From OMIW01 sp044235645 (GTDB taxonomy: Bacteria; Bdellovibrionota_C; UBA2361; OMIW01), in contig JBIIHQ010000001.1 in NCBI GenBank assembly GCA_044235645.1, positions 331,418 to 395,417 of the forward strand: a stretch of 64,000 nt of DNA, in the 5' to 3' direction. The position numbers and the translations under genes are program-made. A model generated the notes under the pieces. That model saw nothing but the letters and a program-made list of their open reading frames with translations. It made no database searches and was not told the origin of the DNA. Positions 15,867-24,701 of this stretch are shown here, in pieces; position 1 is the first letter of the stretch, and every line of letters starts with the position of its first letter.

Positions 15867-17657
15867 ATGAAAGCCATCGTCCTACACAACCTTGCTATCC
15901 GTCAGTCGGGTCGGTCCCTTTTTGAGGGAGTATCTCTGGTGATCAGGGAGGATGAGCGGGTTGGTCTGATTGGGAGGAATGGATGCGGGAAATCGACGCT
16001 TCTGCGAATAATGTCGGGATTGGTTGAGCCGGATGAGGGTAGTGTTACCGTGTCCCCGGCATTATCGCTCGGGATGCTACCTCAAGAGAGCGAGACGATT
16101 TCGCCGGGGGTCTCGATCCAGGAGTGGATGACTGAGCGGCTGGGAGGTACTCTCTCGCTTGAGGGGCAGACGGCTCTCTCTCGGTGTGGTTTTCGCGATA
16201 TTGAATCGGGGGCGGACATCCTCTCCGGGGGATGGAGGAAGCGGCTTGATATGGCGCTTTTGCTGGCGCAGTGCCGTGATGTTCTCCTGCTTGATGAACC
16301 GACGAACCACCTCGATACCGAGGGGCTTTTGTGGCTTGAGGCTACCCTCTCCCGTCATCGGGGTGGCTTCGTCATGGTTACTCACGATCGCTCGATGCTT
16401 GAGCGAAGCTGCAATCGTATCGTTGAGATTAATCCGGCATTCCCCGGAGGGCTTCTCGATGTGAGTGGGTCGTATCGGGTGTTTCGGGAACGCCGAGAGG
16501 AGGTATTACAATCGTTGGTGGCGGAGCAGCAGCGGATTCGCAATCGCGCGCACCGTGAGCAGGAGTGGCTTCGAGCGGGGGTTAAGGCGCGCACAACAAA
16601 GTCGCAGGCCAGAATTGACCAGGCTCACGAGCTTCAGGCGAGGCTAGCGGATCTCAACCGTCGGGTGCGAACGGAGCGCTCCACGACGATATCATTTGAG
16701 AGTTCAGGTCATCGATCCGGTGAGGTAATTTCTCTTGTCGATGTCTCCCTTGAGCGGGGTCAGCGACGATTATTTTCGGGGGTTACGCTATCACTTAATG
16801 CTGGTGATGCCCTCGGCATTGTTGGGCCAAACGGCAGCGGTAAATCCTCGCTCCTGAAGCTTCTGGCGGGAGAGCTTCCTCCAACGTCGGGAACTATCGC
16901 TCGAGGCGCATCACTCTCGCTTTCGTACTTCGACCAGCATCGAGCGGCGATTGATCCCATGCTTACGCTGAGCAAGGCGCTCGCGCCAAACGGTGATCAA
17001 GTGGTCTTTAGCGGTCGAGCATATCCCGTCGCTGCCTGGGCGGATCGTTTTCTGTTTACTCGTTCTCAGTTGATGTCGTCGGTTGGTTCACTTTCAGGAG
17101 GGGAGCGTGCGCGGCTCCTCGTCGCGCGATTAATGCTTAGTAATGCATCGCTTCTTATTCTCGATGAGCCGACGAACGATCTTGATATCGCAACCCTAGA
17201 GGCGCTTGAGGAGGCCCTTTCAGAGTATGCGGGGACTATTGTGATGGTGAGTCACGATCGATTTTTCCTGAGTGAAGTGTGCTCCGGATTTGTGGGCCTT
17301 GATGGGAGAGGAGGGCTGACGGCATATGCATCGTATGAACAGTGGGAGGAGGATTTTCGGCATCGTGGGCCCGGAAGTGCCGGAGCGGAAGAAGGGGTGG
17401 CCACTCAGGGAGGGGCTTCAGAGCGGCCGATCCGCAAGGGGCTCGCACCCGCGGAGCGGAAGGAACACCAGGCGCTTGAGCGAAAGATAGCGCAGATTGA
17501 GCAGACGTTAGCAGAGTTGTCAGGTCAGCTTGAAAGGGCTTCGGCCACAGGAGTAGGCAATATCGTGACCCTCGCAGAGAATATTCATGAGACGCAGCAG
17601 CAGCTCGATAGCCTAATTGAGCGGTGGGGGGCGTTGGAGGAGTTGAGGATGGGGTGA
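15867..17657 (+). CDS. uup: ABC-F family ATPase, Uup-like
   Basis: This soluble protein has two ABC ATPase domains and no membrane segments. The Walker A motifs are LIGRNGCGKSTLL and IVGPNGSGKSSLL; the signatures are LSGGWRKRLDMA and LSGGERARLLVAR; the Walker B motifs are VLLLDEPTNHLD and LLILDEPTNDLD. The linker between domains is rich in Arg and Glu (about residues 205-270). The C-terminus forms a coiled coil (about 530-595), as in Uup. ABC-F proteins act on ribosomes to rescue or tune translation, and Uup has also been tied to DNA stability. It faces away from prs across a 296-base divergent region and has no partner genes. The start ATG has no strong ribosome site. First-half signature LSGGWRKR differs slightly from the usual LSGGE/Q. 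Confidence 0.92.
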   Translation: MKAIVLHNLAIRQSGRSLFEGVSLVIREDERVGLIGRNGCGKSTLLRIMSGLVEPDEGSVTVSPALSLGMLPQESETISPGVSIQEWMTERLGGTLSLEGQTALSRCGFRDIESGADILSGGWRKRLDMALLLAQCRDVLLLDEPTNHLDTEGLLWLEATLSRHRGGFVMVTHDRSMLERSCNRIVEINPAFPGGLLDVSGSYRVFRERREEVLQSLVAEQQRIRNRAHREQEWLRAGVKARTTKSQARIDQAHELQARLADLNRRVRTERSTTISFESSGHRSGEVISLVDVSLERGQRRLFSGVTLSLNAGDALGIVGPNGSGKSSLLKLLAGELPPTSGTIARGASLSLSYFDQHRAAIDPMLTLSKALAPNGDQVVFSGRAYPVAAWADRFLFTRSQLMSSVGSLSGGERARLLVARLMLSNASLLILDEPTNDLDIATLEALEEALSEYAGTIVMVSHDRFFLSEVCSGFVGLDGRGGLTAYASYEQWEEDFRHRGPGSAGAEEGVATQGGASERPIRKGLAPAERKEHQALERKIAQIEQTLAELSGQLERASATGVGNIVTLAENIHETQQQLDSLIERWGALEELRMG

Positions 17658-17984
17658 GAGGGCACTCTGATTTATGTTCGCACCGTCGGATGCTGACTCT
17701 CTCAGGGTTGATTCTATGGAGAAATAAGCGAAATTAAGGGTAAATTCGGTCGAAAAAGACCTCGAGGGGTTTAACGTTTCTTAACTTTTGAGGTTCCGGT
17801 CCTGGGTGCTTTCGGTCATAGGTTCCCTCCCGCCAATGTGTGTAAACTTTCGGATAAGCGCCTAAAATATTTCAATTGGGCCATTTTTACCCTATGATAG
17901 AGGGAAGGGCGGATAAAAGGTGAATGAGTACCCGGACCGCGGAGCTACCAGCTTCAGGTAGCTCCGCGTTGACGGAAGGGGGTA
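17658..17984 (+). other. leader region with possible promoter
   Basis: This 327-base gap follows uup. A plausible promoter is TTTCAA, 17 bases, TATGAT ending near 17898. Downstream, ATG 17924 with an AAAGG site opens a 38-codon frame (to 18040) that covers a strong hairpin. Nothing else is recognised here. Confidence 0.35.
17939..17967 (+). repeat. perfect 11-bp inverted repeat (hairpin)
   Basis: The arms GCGGAGCTACC (17939-17949) and GGTAGCTCCGC (17957-17967) are exact reverse complements with a 7-base loop, AGCTTCA. No T-run follows, so it is not a standard terminator. It lies between a possible promoter and the GTG start of the next ORF, 18 bases before that start. It could be a leader hairpin or mRNA stability element. 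Confidence 0.8.
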
Positions 17985-18413
17985 GTGTCGGAGGGGGCAG
18001 TGACTCAGAGGCAAGGTTCGAGAAACAGAAATTTTGCTGAAAGGGAGGGATTATCGCTGCCACCAATTCCTCGGCAGGGCCAAGATCCATCGCAGGGCGC
18101 ACCAGAGAAGGCCCAATCAGAGGGGTGCCGTCCTATCAGCTTTGTGATTAGACAAACCCAAGGTCCCGGTGTTAGTGGAGAGGAATCGTTGGCGGTGCTG
18201 CCGGGAGCATCCGACGAACCGCCAGATTGGCTGGAAAACGGAGAGCCTCCCGATATCGATTCCGATAAAGTAACGCAATGGATTGAGGACTCTCGCAGCC
18301 AGCAAGGATTCTGCACGTTAGTCGATGCCAGGGAATTTGTGGAAAAGATGAGGATTCTTCGGGAACAACTTAAACTCCCAAGAGCGGAGGAAGAACCGGA
18401 GGGTGCCCCGTAA
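17985..18413 (+). CDS. hypothetical acidic protein, 142 aa
   Basis: An open frame starts at GTG 17985 with GGAAGGGGG just upstream. The first 75 residues are low-complexity and rich in Gln, Gly, Pro and Arg. The second half is acidic and better structured (DSDKVTQWIEDSRSQQGFCTLVDAREFVEKMRILREQLKL), with a likely C-terminal helix. I do not recognise a family. It is flanked by uup on the same strand and by a convergent acetyltransferase gene. A perfect hairpin lies just before the start. Support comes from the ribosome site and the natural-looking C-terminal half; the low-complexity start leaves some doubt. Confidence 0.45.
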   Translation: MSEGAVTQRQGSRNRNFAEREGLSLPPIPRQGQDPSQGAPEKAQSEGCRPISFVIRQTQGPGVSGEESLAVLPGASDEPPDWLENGEPPDIDSDKVTQWIEDSRSQQGFCTLVDAREFVEKMRILREQLKLPRAEEEPEGAP

Positions 18414-18480
18414 AGTTGAATCCTCTATCCCATACTCGCAGTGTTTAATAATAGGCGGTTACCCTTAGGAGAGCCCCCGA

Positions 18481-18990
18481 TCAGTCGATTGGCCGCTGGT
18501 CCGGTGGACGAATCATATCAAAATGCTCGATACCCACATCGAGATAGCTCTCCGAGGTAACCTCAAAACCGAATGCCTCGTAAAACCGCCGAAGATACGA
18601 CTGTGCTGATATCTTAATCGGTGGATTGTCGAACTGGTCGCGAATAAATAACAGAGCCTCGTTGATAACCCTCTTCCCCAAACCGGTTCCTCGCCATGGG
18701 GCGGTAGTGAGGACGCGCCCGAATGATGCGAATCGGTTGTGCTTCGTGTTCGGAGGGAGGACCCGTAGGTATCCTGCTAAGGAGAGGCTTGGCCTCGTCG
18801 AGTCAGCACAATCCCACATGATACCGTGCCACGCGATCTCATCGTATTGGTCGGCGTCGAGATAGTTGCACTGTTGCTCTAAGATAAAAACTTCTTGGCG
18901 CGCCCGCATAATAGAGAGCAGTTCGCGGGGGGCAAGGTCGGCGAGGGTGGCCCATTGAAGGGGACGCAGAGGGGGACAGATCACATTCAT
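18481..18990 (-). CDS. ElaA-like GNAT acetyltransferase
   Basis: The product resembles E. coli ElaA, a GNAT-fold N-acetyltransferase of uncertain substrate. Matching phrases are the core ARQEVFILEQQCNYLDADQYD (ElaA has a VFVVEQNCPYQDIDGDD pattern), the acetyl-CoA loop RGTGLGKRVINEAL (the usual R-G-x-G-x-G/A) and ISAQSYLRRFYEAFGFE. I chose ATG 18990 because the homologous region begins about ten residues later; in-frame ATG 19014 and GTG 19063-19065 are alternatives and none has a clear ribosome site. It is convergent with the upstream hypothetical gene and diverges from the epimerase gene. Acetyltransferase activity is established for the fold, but the target is unknown. Confidence 0.85.
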   Translation of the reverse strand: MNVICPPLRPLQWATLADLAPRELLSIMRARQEVFILEQQCNYLDADQYDEIAWHGIMWDCADSTRPSLSLAGYLRVLPPNTKHNRFASFGRVLTTAPWRGTGLGKRVINEALLFIRDQFDNPPIKISAQSYLRRFYEAFGFEVTSESYLDVGIEHFDMIRPPDQRPID

Positions 18991-19123
18991 CCTCAGAGGA
19001 TACCGGGTGATCATAACGCTATCAAGATTGCGAGATCTGCTTTCGGCTTTACCCCAACCTTGCACCCCCCACCCCGATCAGCTACCCTCCACGCAACAAT
19101 AGTTTCAATTTACCGCTCAAATC

Positions 19124-20068
19124 ATGAAGATAGTTATCACAGGAGCTGCTGGATTTATCGGTTCTCACCTTGCCGAACGGCTGCGGGGTGATGGGTGTGA
19201 TGTGGTGGGGATTGATAGTTTTTCTGACTACTACGATGTGGGGCTGAAGGAGCGGAATACCGCTGAGCTTGTTCAGCAAGGGATTAAAGTGGTGCATGCT
19301 GACCTTGCCGCTTCGGTGGATGAGGGGGTTATTCGTGAGGTTCTTCGAGAGGCAGAGGTGGTCGTTCACCTTGCGGCACAGCCGGGTATTTCCGCGGTAA
19401 CTCCGTTCGATGATTACTTGCGTAACAATATCATCGCCACCGAGCGGCTTCTGATGGCGTGTGAGGGTGCCTCTAATCTTAACCTCTTCTTAAACGTGGC
19501 GACATCCTCGGTGTATGGGTTTCACGCGACCGATAGTGAAGATGTGGCTCCTCGTCCAGCGTCGTGGTACGGGGCGACGAAGTTAGGAGCAGAGAGTCTC
19601 GTCATGGCCCGTTTTCGAGGGGCGGGATTCCCCGCAACCTCGTTCCGTCTCTTTTCGGTTTATGGCCCGCGTGAACGGCCTGACAAAGTCTTTCCGATCC
19701 TTACCAAGGCGTTGCTCAATGATACTGACTTTCCTCTCTTTGACGGAAGCGAGCATCACCGTCGTAGTTTTACCTTTGTCTCCGATATAGTTGATGGATT
19801 AGTCGCCGCCATTTCGCAACGCGATCGGGTGGTAGGTGAAATTTTCAATATTGGAGCTGATACGAGTATCACAACGGGAGAAGCAATCAGCATCGTTGAG
19901 CAAATAGTGGGTCGAGCGGCCCGGATTAAGCGGTTGCCACGACGGCCGGGGGACCAGCTTGAGACCCGAGCCAATATAGAGAAAATTCGACGGGTGCTCG
20001 GGTACCAGCCGAGAGTGAACCCCGCAGAGGGGCTTGCCCAGTATGTCGCATGGGCCCGGGCACGGTAG
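19124..20068 (+). CDS. NAD-dependent sugar-nucleotide epimerase/dehydratase
   Basis: An extended short-chain dehydrogenase of 314 residues. The Rossmann motif is VITGAAGFIGSHLAERL near the N-terminus, followed by the IDSFSDYYDVGLKERN phrase typical of UDP-glucuronate or UDP-glucose 4-epimerases. The catalytic set is Ser in ATSSVYGF and Tyr-x-x-x-Lys in WYGATKLGAES. Substrate-binding phrases include FRLFSVYGPRERPDK and LPRRPGDQLETRA. It probably supplies a nucleotide sugar for cell-surface polysaccharide in the cytosol. It stands alone between divergent elaA and the convergent RND operon. The exact substrate is not decided by sequence; UDP-glucuronate 4-epimerase-like is the closest resemblance. 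Confidence 0.88.
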   Translation: MKIVITGAAGFIGSHLAERLRGDGCDVVGIDSFSDYYDVGLKERNTAELVQQGIKVVHADLAASVDEGVIREVLREAEVVVHLAAQPGISAVTPFDDYLRNNIIATERLLMACEGASNLNLFLNVATSSVYGFHATDSEDVAPRPASWYGATKLGAESLVMARFRGAGFPATSFRLFSVYGPRERPDKVFPILTKALLNDTDFPLFDGSEHHRRSFTFVSDIVDGLVAAISQRDRVVGEIFNIGADTSITTGEAISIVEQIVGRAARIKRLPRRPGDQLETRANIEKIRRVLGYQPRVNPAEGLAQYVAWARAR

Positions 20069-20111
20069 TCGAGGGGTATGCTAAAGCAACCAAGTAACGG
20101 GATGCATCCCC

Positions 20112-23100
20112 TCAGCATGTGTTTCGCAAAGAGTGGATTGCCTCTGCTCTGCCTCTTTTCCTATCCTCGATGAAAGCAAGGAGGACGGGGAGGACCACGA
20201 GAGTGAGCGCGGTGGATGATATGATCCCGCCGATGACGACGGTAGCAAGTGGCCGTTGAACTTCCGAGCCGGTTCCTTGGGAGACTGCCATAGGAATAAA
20301 TCCAAGTGATGCGACCAGCGCTGTCATCAGGACAGGACGAAGTCGAGAGACCGATGCTTCGATGATGCTAGTTGCTGGATCATCGGCGTCGGCTGTACGA
20401 CCCTTTGCGAAGCTCACTAGTACTAAGCCATTGAGAACGGAGACCCCACATAGAGCAATAAAGCCCACGGCGGCCGATATTGAAAGAGGTATACCGCGCA
20501 GCCACAATGCAAGCATTCCACCTGAAAGCGCGAACGGAATACCGGTGAAAACGAGCAGGGAAAGGGTCAAGGACCGGAGCGTCACCATGATAAGGATAAA
20601 TATTGCGCTAAGGACCAGCGGTACGATCACAACAAGTCGAGATTGAGCCGAAAGGAGATGTTCAAATTGACCGCCCCACGCAATCCAGTACCCCTCGGGA
20701 AGGGGAACACTTGCTGCGATCCGCGACTGAGCCTCTGCAACAAACGATCCGAGATCGCGATTTCGAACATTAGCGGTAACAACGCACCGTCGCTTGCCGT
20801 CCTCGCGGCTGATCTGATTGGGCGATTCGATAATCGCGATGTCACTCACCTCTCCGAGCGAGATGGAGGGCCGGTCGGTGACCTCCGGTTTGATAGTTGA
20901 GTGTCGAGAGAGGAGGGAGGTGGTGGCCTCCCGGTCCTCAGAGGCAGGGAGAGGGATTGGGAGATTGGCAATCGCGCGTCTGTCTGTTCGGAGGGAGGGG
21001 GCAAATCGGAGAACGATCGGGATACGGCGATCGCCTGAAAAAAAGGTACTGATAGTTTCCCCGGTGTGGCCGATGGTCGCAATCTCTTGGATATCGGTCG
21101 GATTGAGTCCGAATGATGCCAAGGTCTCCCGTCGAGGAGTGACCGTTATAATGGGGAGGCCGGTGACCTGTTCTACTTTTACATCGGAGGCCCCCGGAAT
21201 TGTCGCGAGAATGGATTGAATCTGTTCTCCCGTTTCGAACAGTTGTTCCGTCGAATCTCCGAATACCTTCACTGCAACGTCACTCCTCACCCCCGCAATC
21301 AGCTCGTTAAAGCGCATTTGTATCGGTTGTGTAAATTCGTAATTGTTGCCCGGAATAGGGGAAACTACCCTCTCGAGGTCGGCGACAACGTGAGTTTTCG
21401 GCTTTCGCGGATTGGGCCATTCATCGCGGGGCTTCAATATGACAAAGCCATCGGCAACGCTTGGCGGCATCGGATCAGTTGCTATCTCTGCGGTTCCTAT
21501 CTTTGCGAAGGTGTATTTTACCTCGGGTAGTTTCTTGATTACCTCCTCGAGATCGTGCTGCATCTCGACAGCTTGTGTCAGTGATGTTCCAGGAATGCGG
21601 AGTGCATGGAGTGCGATGTCTCCCTCGTCGAGGGAGGGGATGAACTCGGACCCCTGCATCCGTCCGAGGTGGAGGGAAAGACCAAAGATAGTAGTGCTCG
21701 CACCGATGATTACCAAGGGAAATTTCATGCATGCTTGGAGAGTCGAACGATAGCTCTGAGCGAAGGCTCTCATTATCGGGGAGGGAGGACGGATGGGACC
21801 GCTGAGGAAGGTCGCAATCGCGGCGGGGACAAAGGTGAGCGATGCGATGAATGCTGAGGCGAGGGCGAGCAGAACCGTATATGCCATCGGTTGATACATT
21901 TTGCCCTCGATTCCTGAAAGGGTCAGAATGGGGAGATACGCCGCCATGATGATCACCTCCCCAAAGGTGCTCGCCTGACGGACCTCGGACGAAGCGTCGA
22001 GGACCATGGCGCGTCGTTCAGAAGCAGTCGGAGGTCGCTGCTCGCGGTGAAAAAAATCCTCCATTCGTTTCAGGCAGTTCTCGACAATAATCACGGCACC
22101 ATCGACGAGTAGTCCGAAATCGAGTGCTCCGAGGCTCATGAGGTTAGCGCTCATCCTCCAATGAACCATCCCGATCAGTGAGAGGAGCATCGACAGGGGT
22201 ATCACGCACGCAGTAATCAATGCGGCGCGCATGTTTCCCAGCGCGAAGAAGAGGATGGCGATAACGAGGAGGGCACCTTCAAAGAGATTTTTCTTAACAG
22301 TTGAAATGGTAGCGGAGACGAGATCCAGCCGGTTGTAGAGGGGGGTTATAATGACTTCTTTGGGCAGTGATGAGGCGATTGCCTCTATTTGCTTCGTGAC
22401 ACGAGCTGAGACTTCACGTCCGTTTTCTCCCATCAACATGAATACGGTGCCAAGGACTGCTTCGTGCCCATCCTTGGTTGCGGCTCCTGTACGCAACTCG
22501 GAGCCGATCTCAACTGATGCAATATCGCGGAGTCGAATCGGCGCATGCTCATGCACCCCGATTATGATGTTGCGGAGATCGTCGAGGCTCTCCGCCTGAG
22601 CGGGAATACGGATGAGAAACTGTTCGCCTCTGTCCTCGATGAATCCTGCACCGACATTCGCATTGTTGTGTGCGACTGCCTCCTTGATATCGCTGAGGGT
22701 AATTCCTCCGTATGCCTGTAATTTGTCAAGGTTGGGGGATATCACTATCTGCTTTACCGCACCCCCAATCGAATTAATCTCCACCACACCCGGAAGGGTC
22801 CTGAGTTGAGGTTTAACTACCCAATCCTGAAGCTCGCGGAGGTCCTCAAGTGACCGAGGATTCTTTGCTTTGGGGGCGTTTTCGAGCGAGTACATCACGA
22901 TTTCGCCGAGTCCCGTCGCGATCGGTCCCATGGAGGGGGAAACTCCCGCGGGAAGTCGCTCGGAAGCCTCGCGCAAACGCTCATTGATCTGTTGGCGAGC
23001 AAAGTAAATGTTGGTTCTGTCGGTGAATATCGCGGTGACTTGTGAAAGTCCGTATCGGGAGAGTGAACGGGTATGTTCAAGATTTGGGATGCCCGAGAGG

Positions 23101-23315
23101 ATAAGCTCTATCGGCTGGGTTACCCGCTGCTCTATCTCAAGGGGCGATGCACCGGCTAGAGGGGTATTTATTTGGACCTGGATGGTGGTGATGTCAGGGA
23201 CGGCATCTACAATGAGATGCTGATACGCCGCAGCGCCTCCGAGCGCAACGAGCAGCCAAGAGGTTAGAACCAAAAAGCGATGGGTTATTGAAAACTTCAG
23301 GATTGCATCGAACAT
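20112..23315 (-). CDS. heavy-metal efflux RND transporter (CzcA/CusA family)
   Basis: A full-length (1067 aa) inner-membrane proton-driven pump. The family is shown by the start, a first membrane helix followed by DAVPDITTIQVQINT, and by the fourth-helix motif LGALDFGLLVDGAVIIVENCLKR, whose acidic residues carry protons. Two large periplasmic loops lie between helices 1-2 and 7-8. It exports metal ions from the periplasm through the adaptor and outer-membrane channel encoded just upstream in the operon. The gap to the adaptor gene is 51 bases. The metal (Cu/Ag, Zn/Co/Cd or Ni) is not determined; I could not find a CusA-like methionine cluster with confidence. Confidence 0.94.
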   Translation of the reverse strand: MFDAILKFSITHRFLVLTSWLLVALGGAAAYQHLIVDAVPDITTIQVQINTPLAGASPLEIEQRVTQPIELILSGIPNLEHTRSLSRYGLSQVTAIFTDRTNIYFARQQINERLREASERLPAGVSPSMGPIATGLGEIVMYSLENAPKAKNPRSLEDLRELQDWVVKPQLRTLPGVVEINSIGGAVKQIVISPNLDKLQAYGGITLSDIKEAVAHNNANVGAGFIEDRGEQFLIRIPAQAESLDDLRNIIIGVHEHAPIRLRDIASVEIGSELRTGAATKDGHEAVLGTVFMLMGENGREVSARVTKQIEAIASSLPKEVIITPLYNRLDLVSATISTVKKNLFEGALLVIAILFFALGNMRAALITACVIPLSMLLSLIGMVHWRMSANLMSLGALDFGLLVDGAVIIVENCLKRMEDFFHREQRPPTASERRAMVLDASSEVRQASTFGEVIIMAAYLPILTLSGIEGKMYQPMAYTVLLALASAFIASLTFVPAAIATFLSGPIRPPSPIMRAFAQSYRSTLQACMKFPLVIIGASTTIFGLSLHLGRMQGSEFIPSLDEGDIALHALRIPGTSLTQAVEMQHDLEEVIKKLPEVKYTFAKIGTAEIATDPMPPSVADGFVILKPRDEWPNPRKPKTHVVADLERVVSPIPGNNYEFTQPIQMRFNELIAGVRSDVAVKVFGDSTEQLFETGEQIQSILATIPGASDVKVEQVTGLPIITVTPRRETLASFGLNPTDIQEIATIGHTGETISTFFSGDRRIPIVLRFAPSLRTDRRAIANLPIPLPASEDREATTSLLSRHSTIKPEVTDRPSISLGEVSDIAIIESPNQISREDGKRRCVVTANVRNRDLGSFVAEAQSRIAASVPLPEGYWIAWGGQFEHLLSAQSRLVVIVPLVLSAIFILIMVTLRSLTLSLLVFTGIPFALSGGMLALWLRGIPLSISAAVGFIALCGVSVLNGLVLVSFAKGRTADADDPATSIIEASVSRLRPVLMTALVASLGFIPMAVSQGTGSEVQRPLATVVIGGIISSTALTLVVLPVLLAFIEDRKRGRAEAIHSLRNTC

Positions 23316-23366
23316 AGGTGGGTTATGAGAAGGCGGGGGAATAATGGGATGCCTGAGCTATTTCGA

Positions 23367-24701
23367 TTAGTGGTCATGAGAGGCGCCTGATTTGAGAATA
23401 TCCGCCTTAATGAGGAAGGAATTACCTGAAACGTATGAGCTTCCAGGTGGAAGACCTGAGAGTATCTCGACATACCCATCAGCGGTCGATCCTGTTTGAA
23501 CGGGTTGAGCCTGATAGGTTTCGCCCTCATTCCGAAATACGACATCCCAATCTCTAAATCGTTGGATCGCCTCCTGTTTGACGGCCACGGGACTATGCCA
23601 CTCTCTCACAGTAATTTCCCCGGTCACAAACATTCCCGGCAAAAGCGTTCCGTCTTCATTATCGACTTCAGCTCGGACAAGTTGGCTTTGCGAGCGTTCA
23701 TCAGCATAAGGAGCGATATACGACAGTGCCGCGACATGCCGAGGTCTCGTGGCATCGCCCGCGACGGGAGAAATAGCGATCAATTGCCCGGCCGAAAGTG
23801 CTTTCGAATCTTGGAGCGGAACGAAGAAATCTGCCCATACGACTGAAGTATCGGCAACGACATACACTGGCTGATTCTCGGGAACAAACTCCCCAACGAC
23901 GAGATGCCCATTGATGACCGAACCTGCGATGCTTGAGCGAAGCTCGAAAGGCTGCAAACTCTCGTTACTCTCGATGATCGCGACGGTTTCACCAGCGGTT
24001 ACTCTGTCCCCGATGTGCTTCATCCCTTTACGGACAATGCCCGAGAATCGGGGAATAAGGTGGGCGATCTTATGCTCACTGGGGAATATTTTGCCTCGCA
24101 CTCGGACCGTCTGTTGAAACTGTCGGGCTCCCGCTGATTCGATCGTGATACCAGATCGAGAGGCAACCTCAGCGGGTATGATTGTCCTCCCTTCGAACGA
24201 GTCAAAGCTCCAGTGATACTGTTTATCTTGATAGGAGGCATCGATCTCGATTGAAAATGAGTGGGGCTCTTCAATGATGGTTGTGTTTGAGAGAAAATCT
24301 CCGATTGGGGAGAGGGCGAGGATCTGAGGCTTTTCCTGAAAGCGGCGGACCGTTATCGTCGCTGTTATCCCGGAAGGGGAGAGCGGTTTGCCGTTAAGAA
24401 AGGGGTAGATCCGGAATTGAGGCGGGACTCCTGCTTCGAAGATCTGAAGTTCGATAGAGAGGGAGTCTTCAGTGAGAAGTCTTCCTCCGTGCGGCCCGCG
24501 AGGATGTTCCTCTTCATGGTTACCGTTATGTTCTCCCTGATGCTCGTTTCCCCCGAGATGAGCATGTGCTTTTTGACTTTCCCCGGGGACTGATGATCGG
24601 CATGAGCTGAAGAGGCAAGCGATGAGAGGAATAGTCGCTGACAAGAGCGAAGCAAAATAACGACCTCGCTTTTTTTGATCGATTCGTCGTGGCACGATCA
24701 T
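23367..24701 (-). CDS. RND periplasmic adaptor (CzcB/CusB family), lipoprotein
   Basis: A membrane-fusion protein of 444 residues. The N-terminus has a basic start, a hydrophobic segment and a lipobox-like LFSSC near residue 34, so it is probably lipid-anchored. Directly after this comes a His-rich stretch (HAHLGGNEHQGEHNGNHEEE) that probably binds metal. Later parts show the barrel-sandwich (lipoyl) and beta-barrel phrases: RVRGKIFPSEHKIAHL, GDRVTAGETVAIIES, ISPVAGDATRP, LLPGMFVTGEI. It links the RND pump to the TolC-like channel. The start overlaps the end of the channel gene by four bases (ATGA), suggesting translational coupling. Confidence 0.92.
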   Translation of the reverse strand: MIVPRRIDQKKRGRYFASLLSATIPLIACLFSSCRSSVPGESQKAHAHLGGNEHQGEHNGNHEEEHPRGPHGGRLLTEDSLSIELQIFEAGVPPQFRIYPFLNGKPLSPSGITATITVRRFQEKPQILALSPIGDFLSNTTIIEEPHSFSIEIDASYQDKQYHWSFDSFEGRTIIPAEVASRSGITIESAGARQFQQTVRVRGKIFPSEHKIAHLIPRFSGIVRKGMKHIGDRVTAGETVAIIESNESLQPFELRSSIAGSVINGHLVVGEFVPENQPVYVVADTSVVWADFFVPLQDSKALSAGQLIAISPVAGDATRPRHVAALSYIAPYADERSQSQLVRAEVDNEDGTLLPGMFVTGEITVREWHSPVAVKQEAIQRFRDWDVVFRNEGETYQAQPVQTGSTADGYVEILSGLPPGSSYVSGNSFLIKADILKSGASHDH

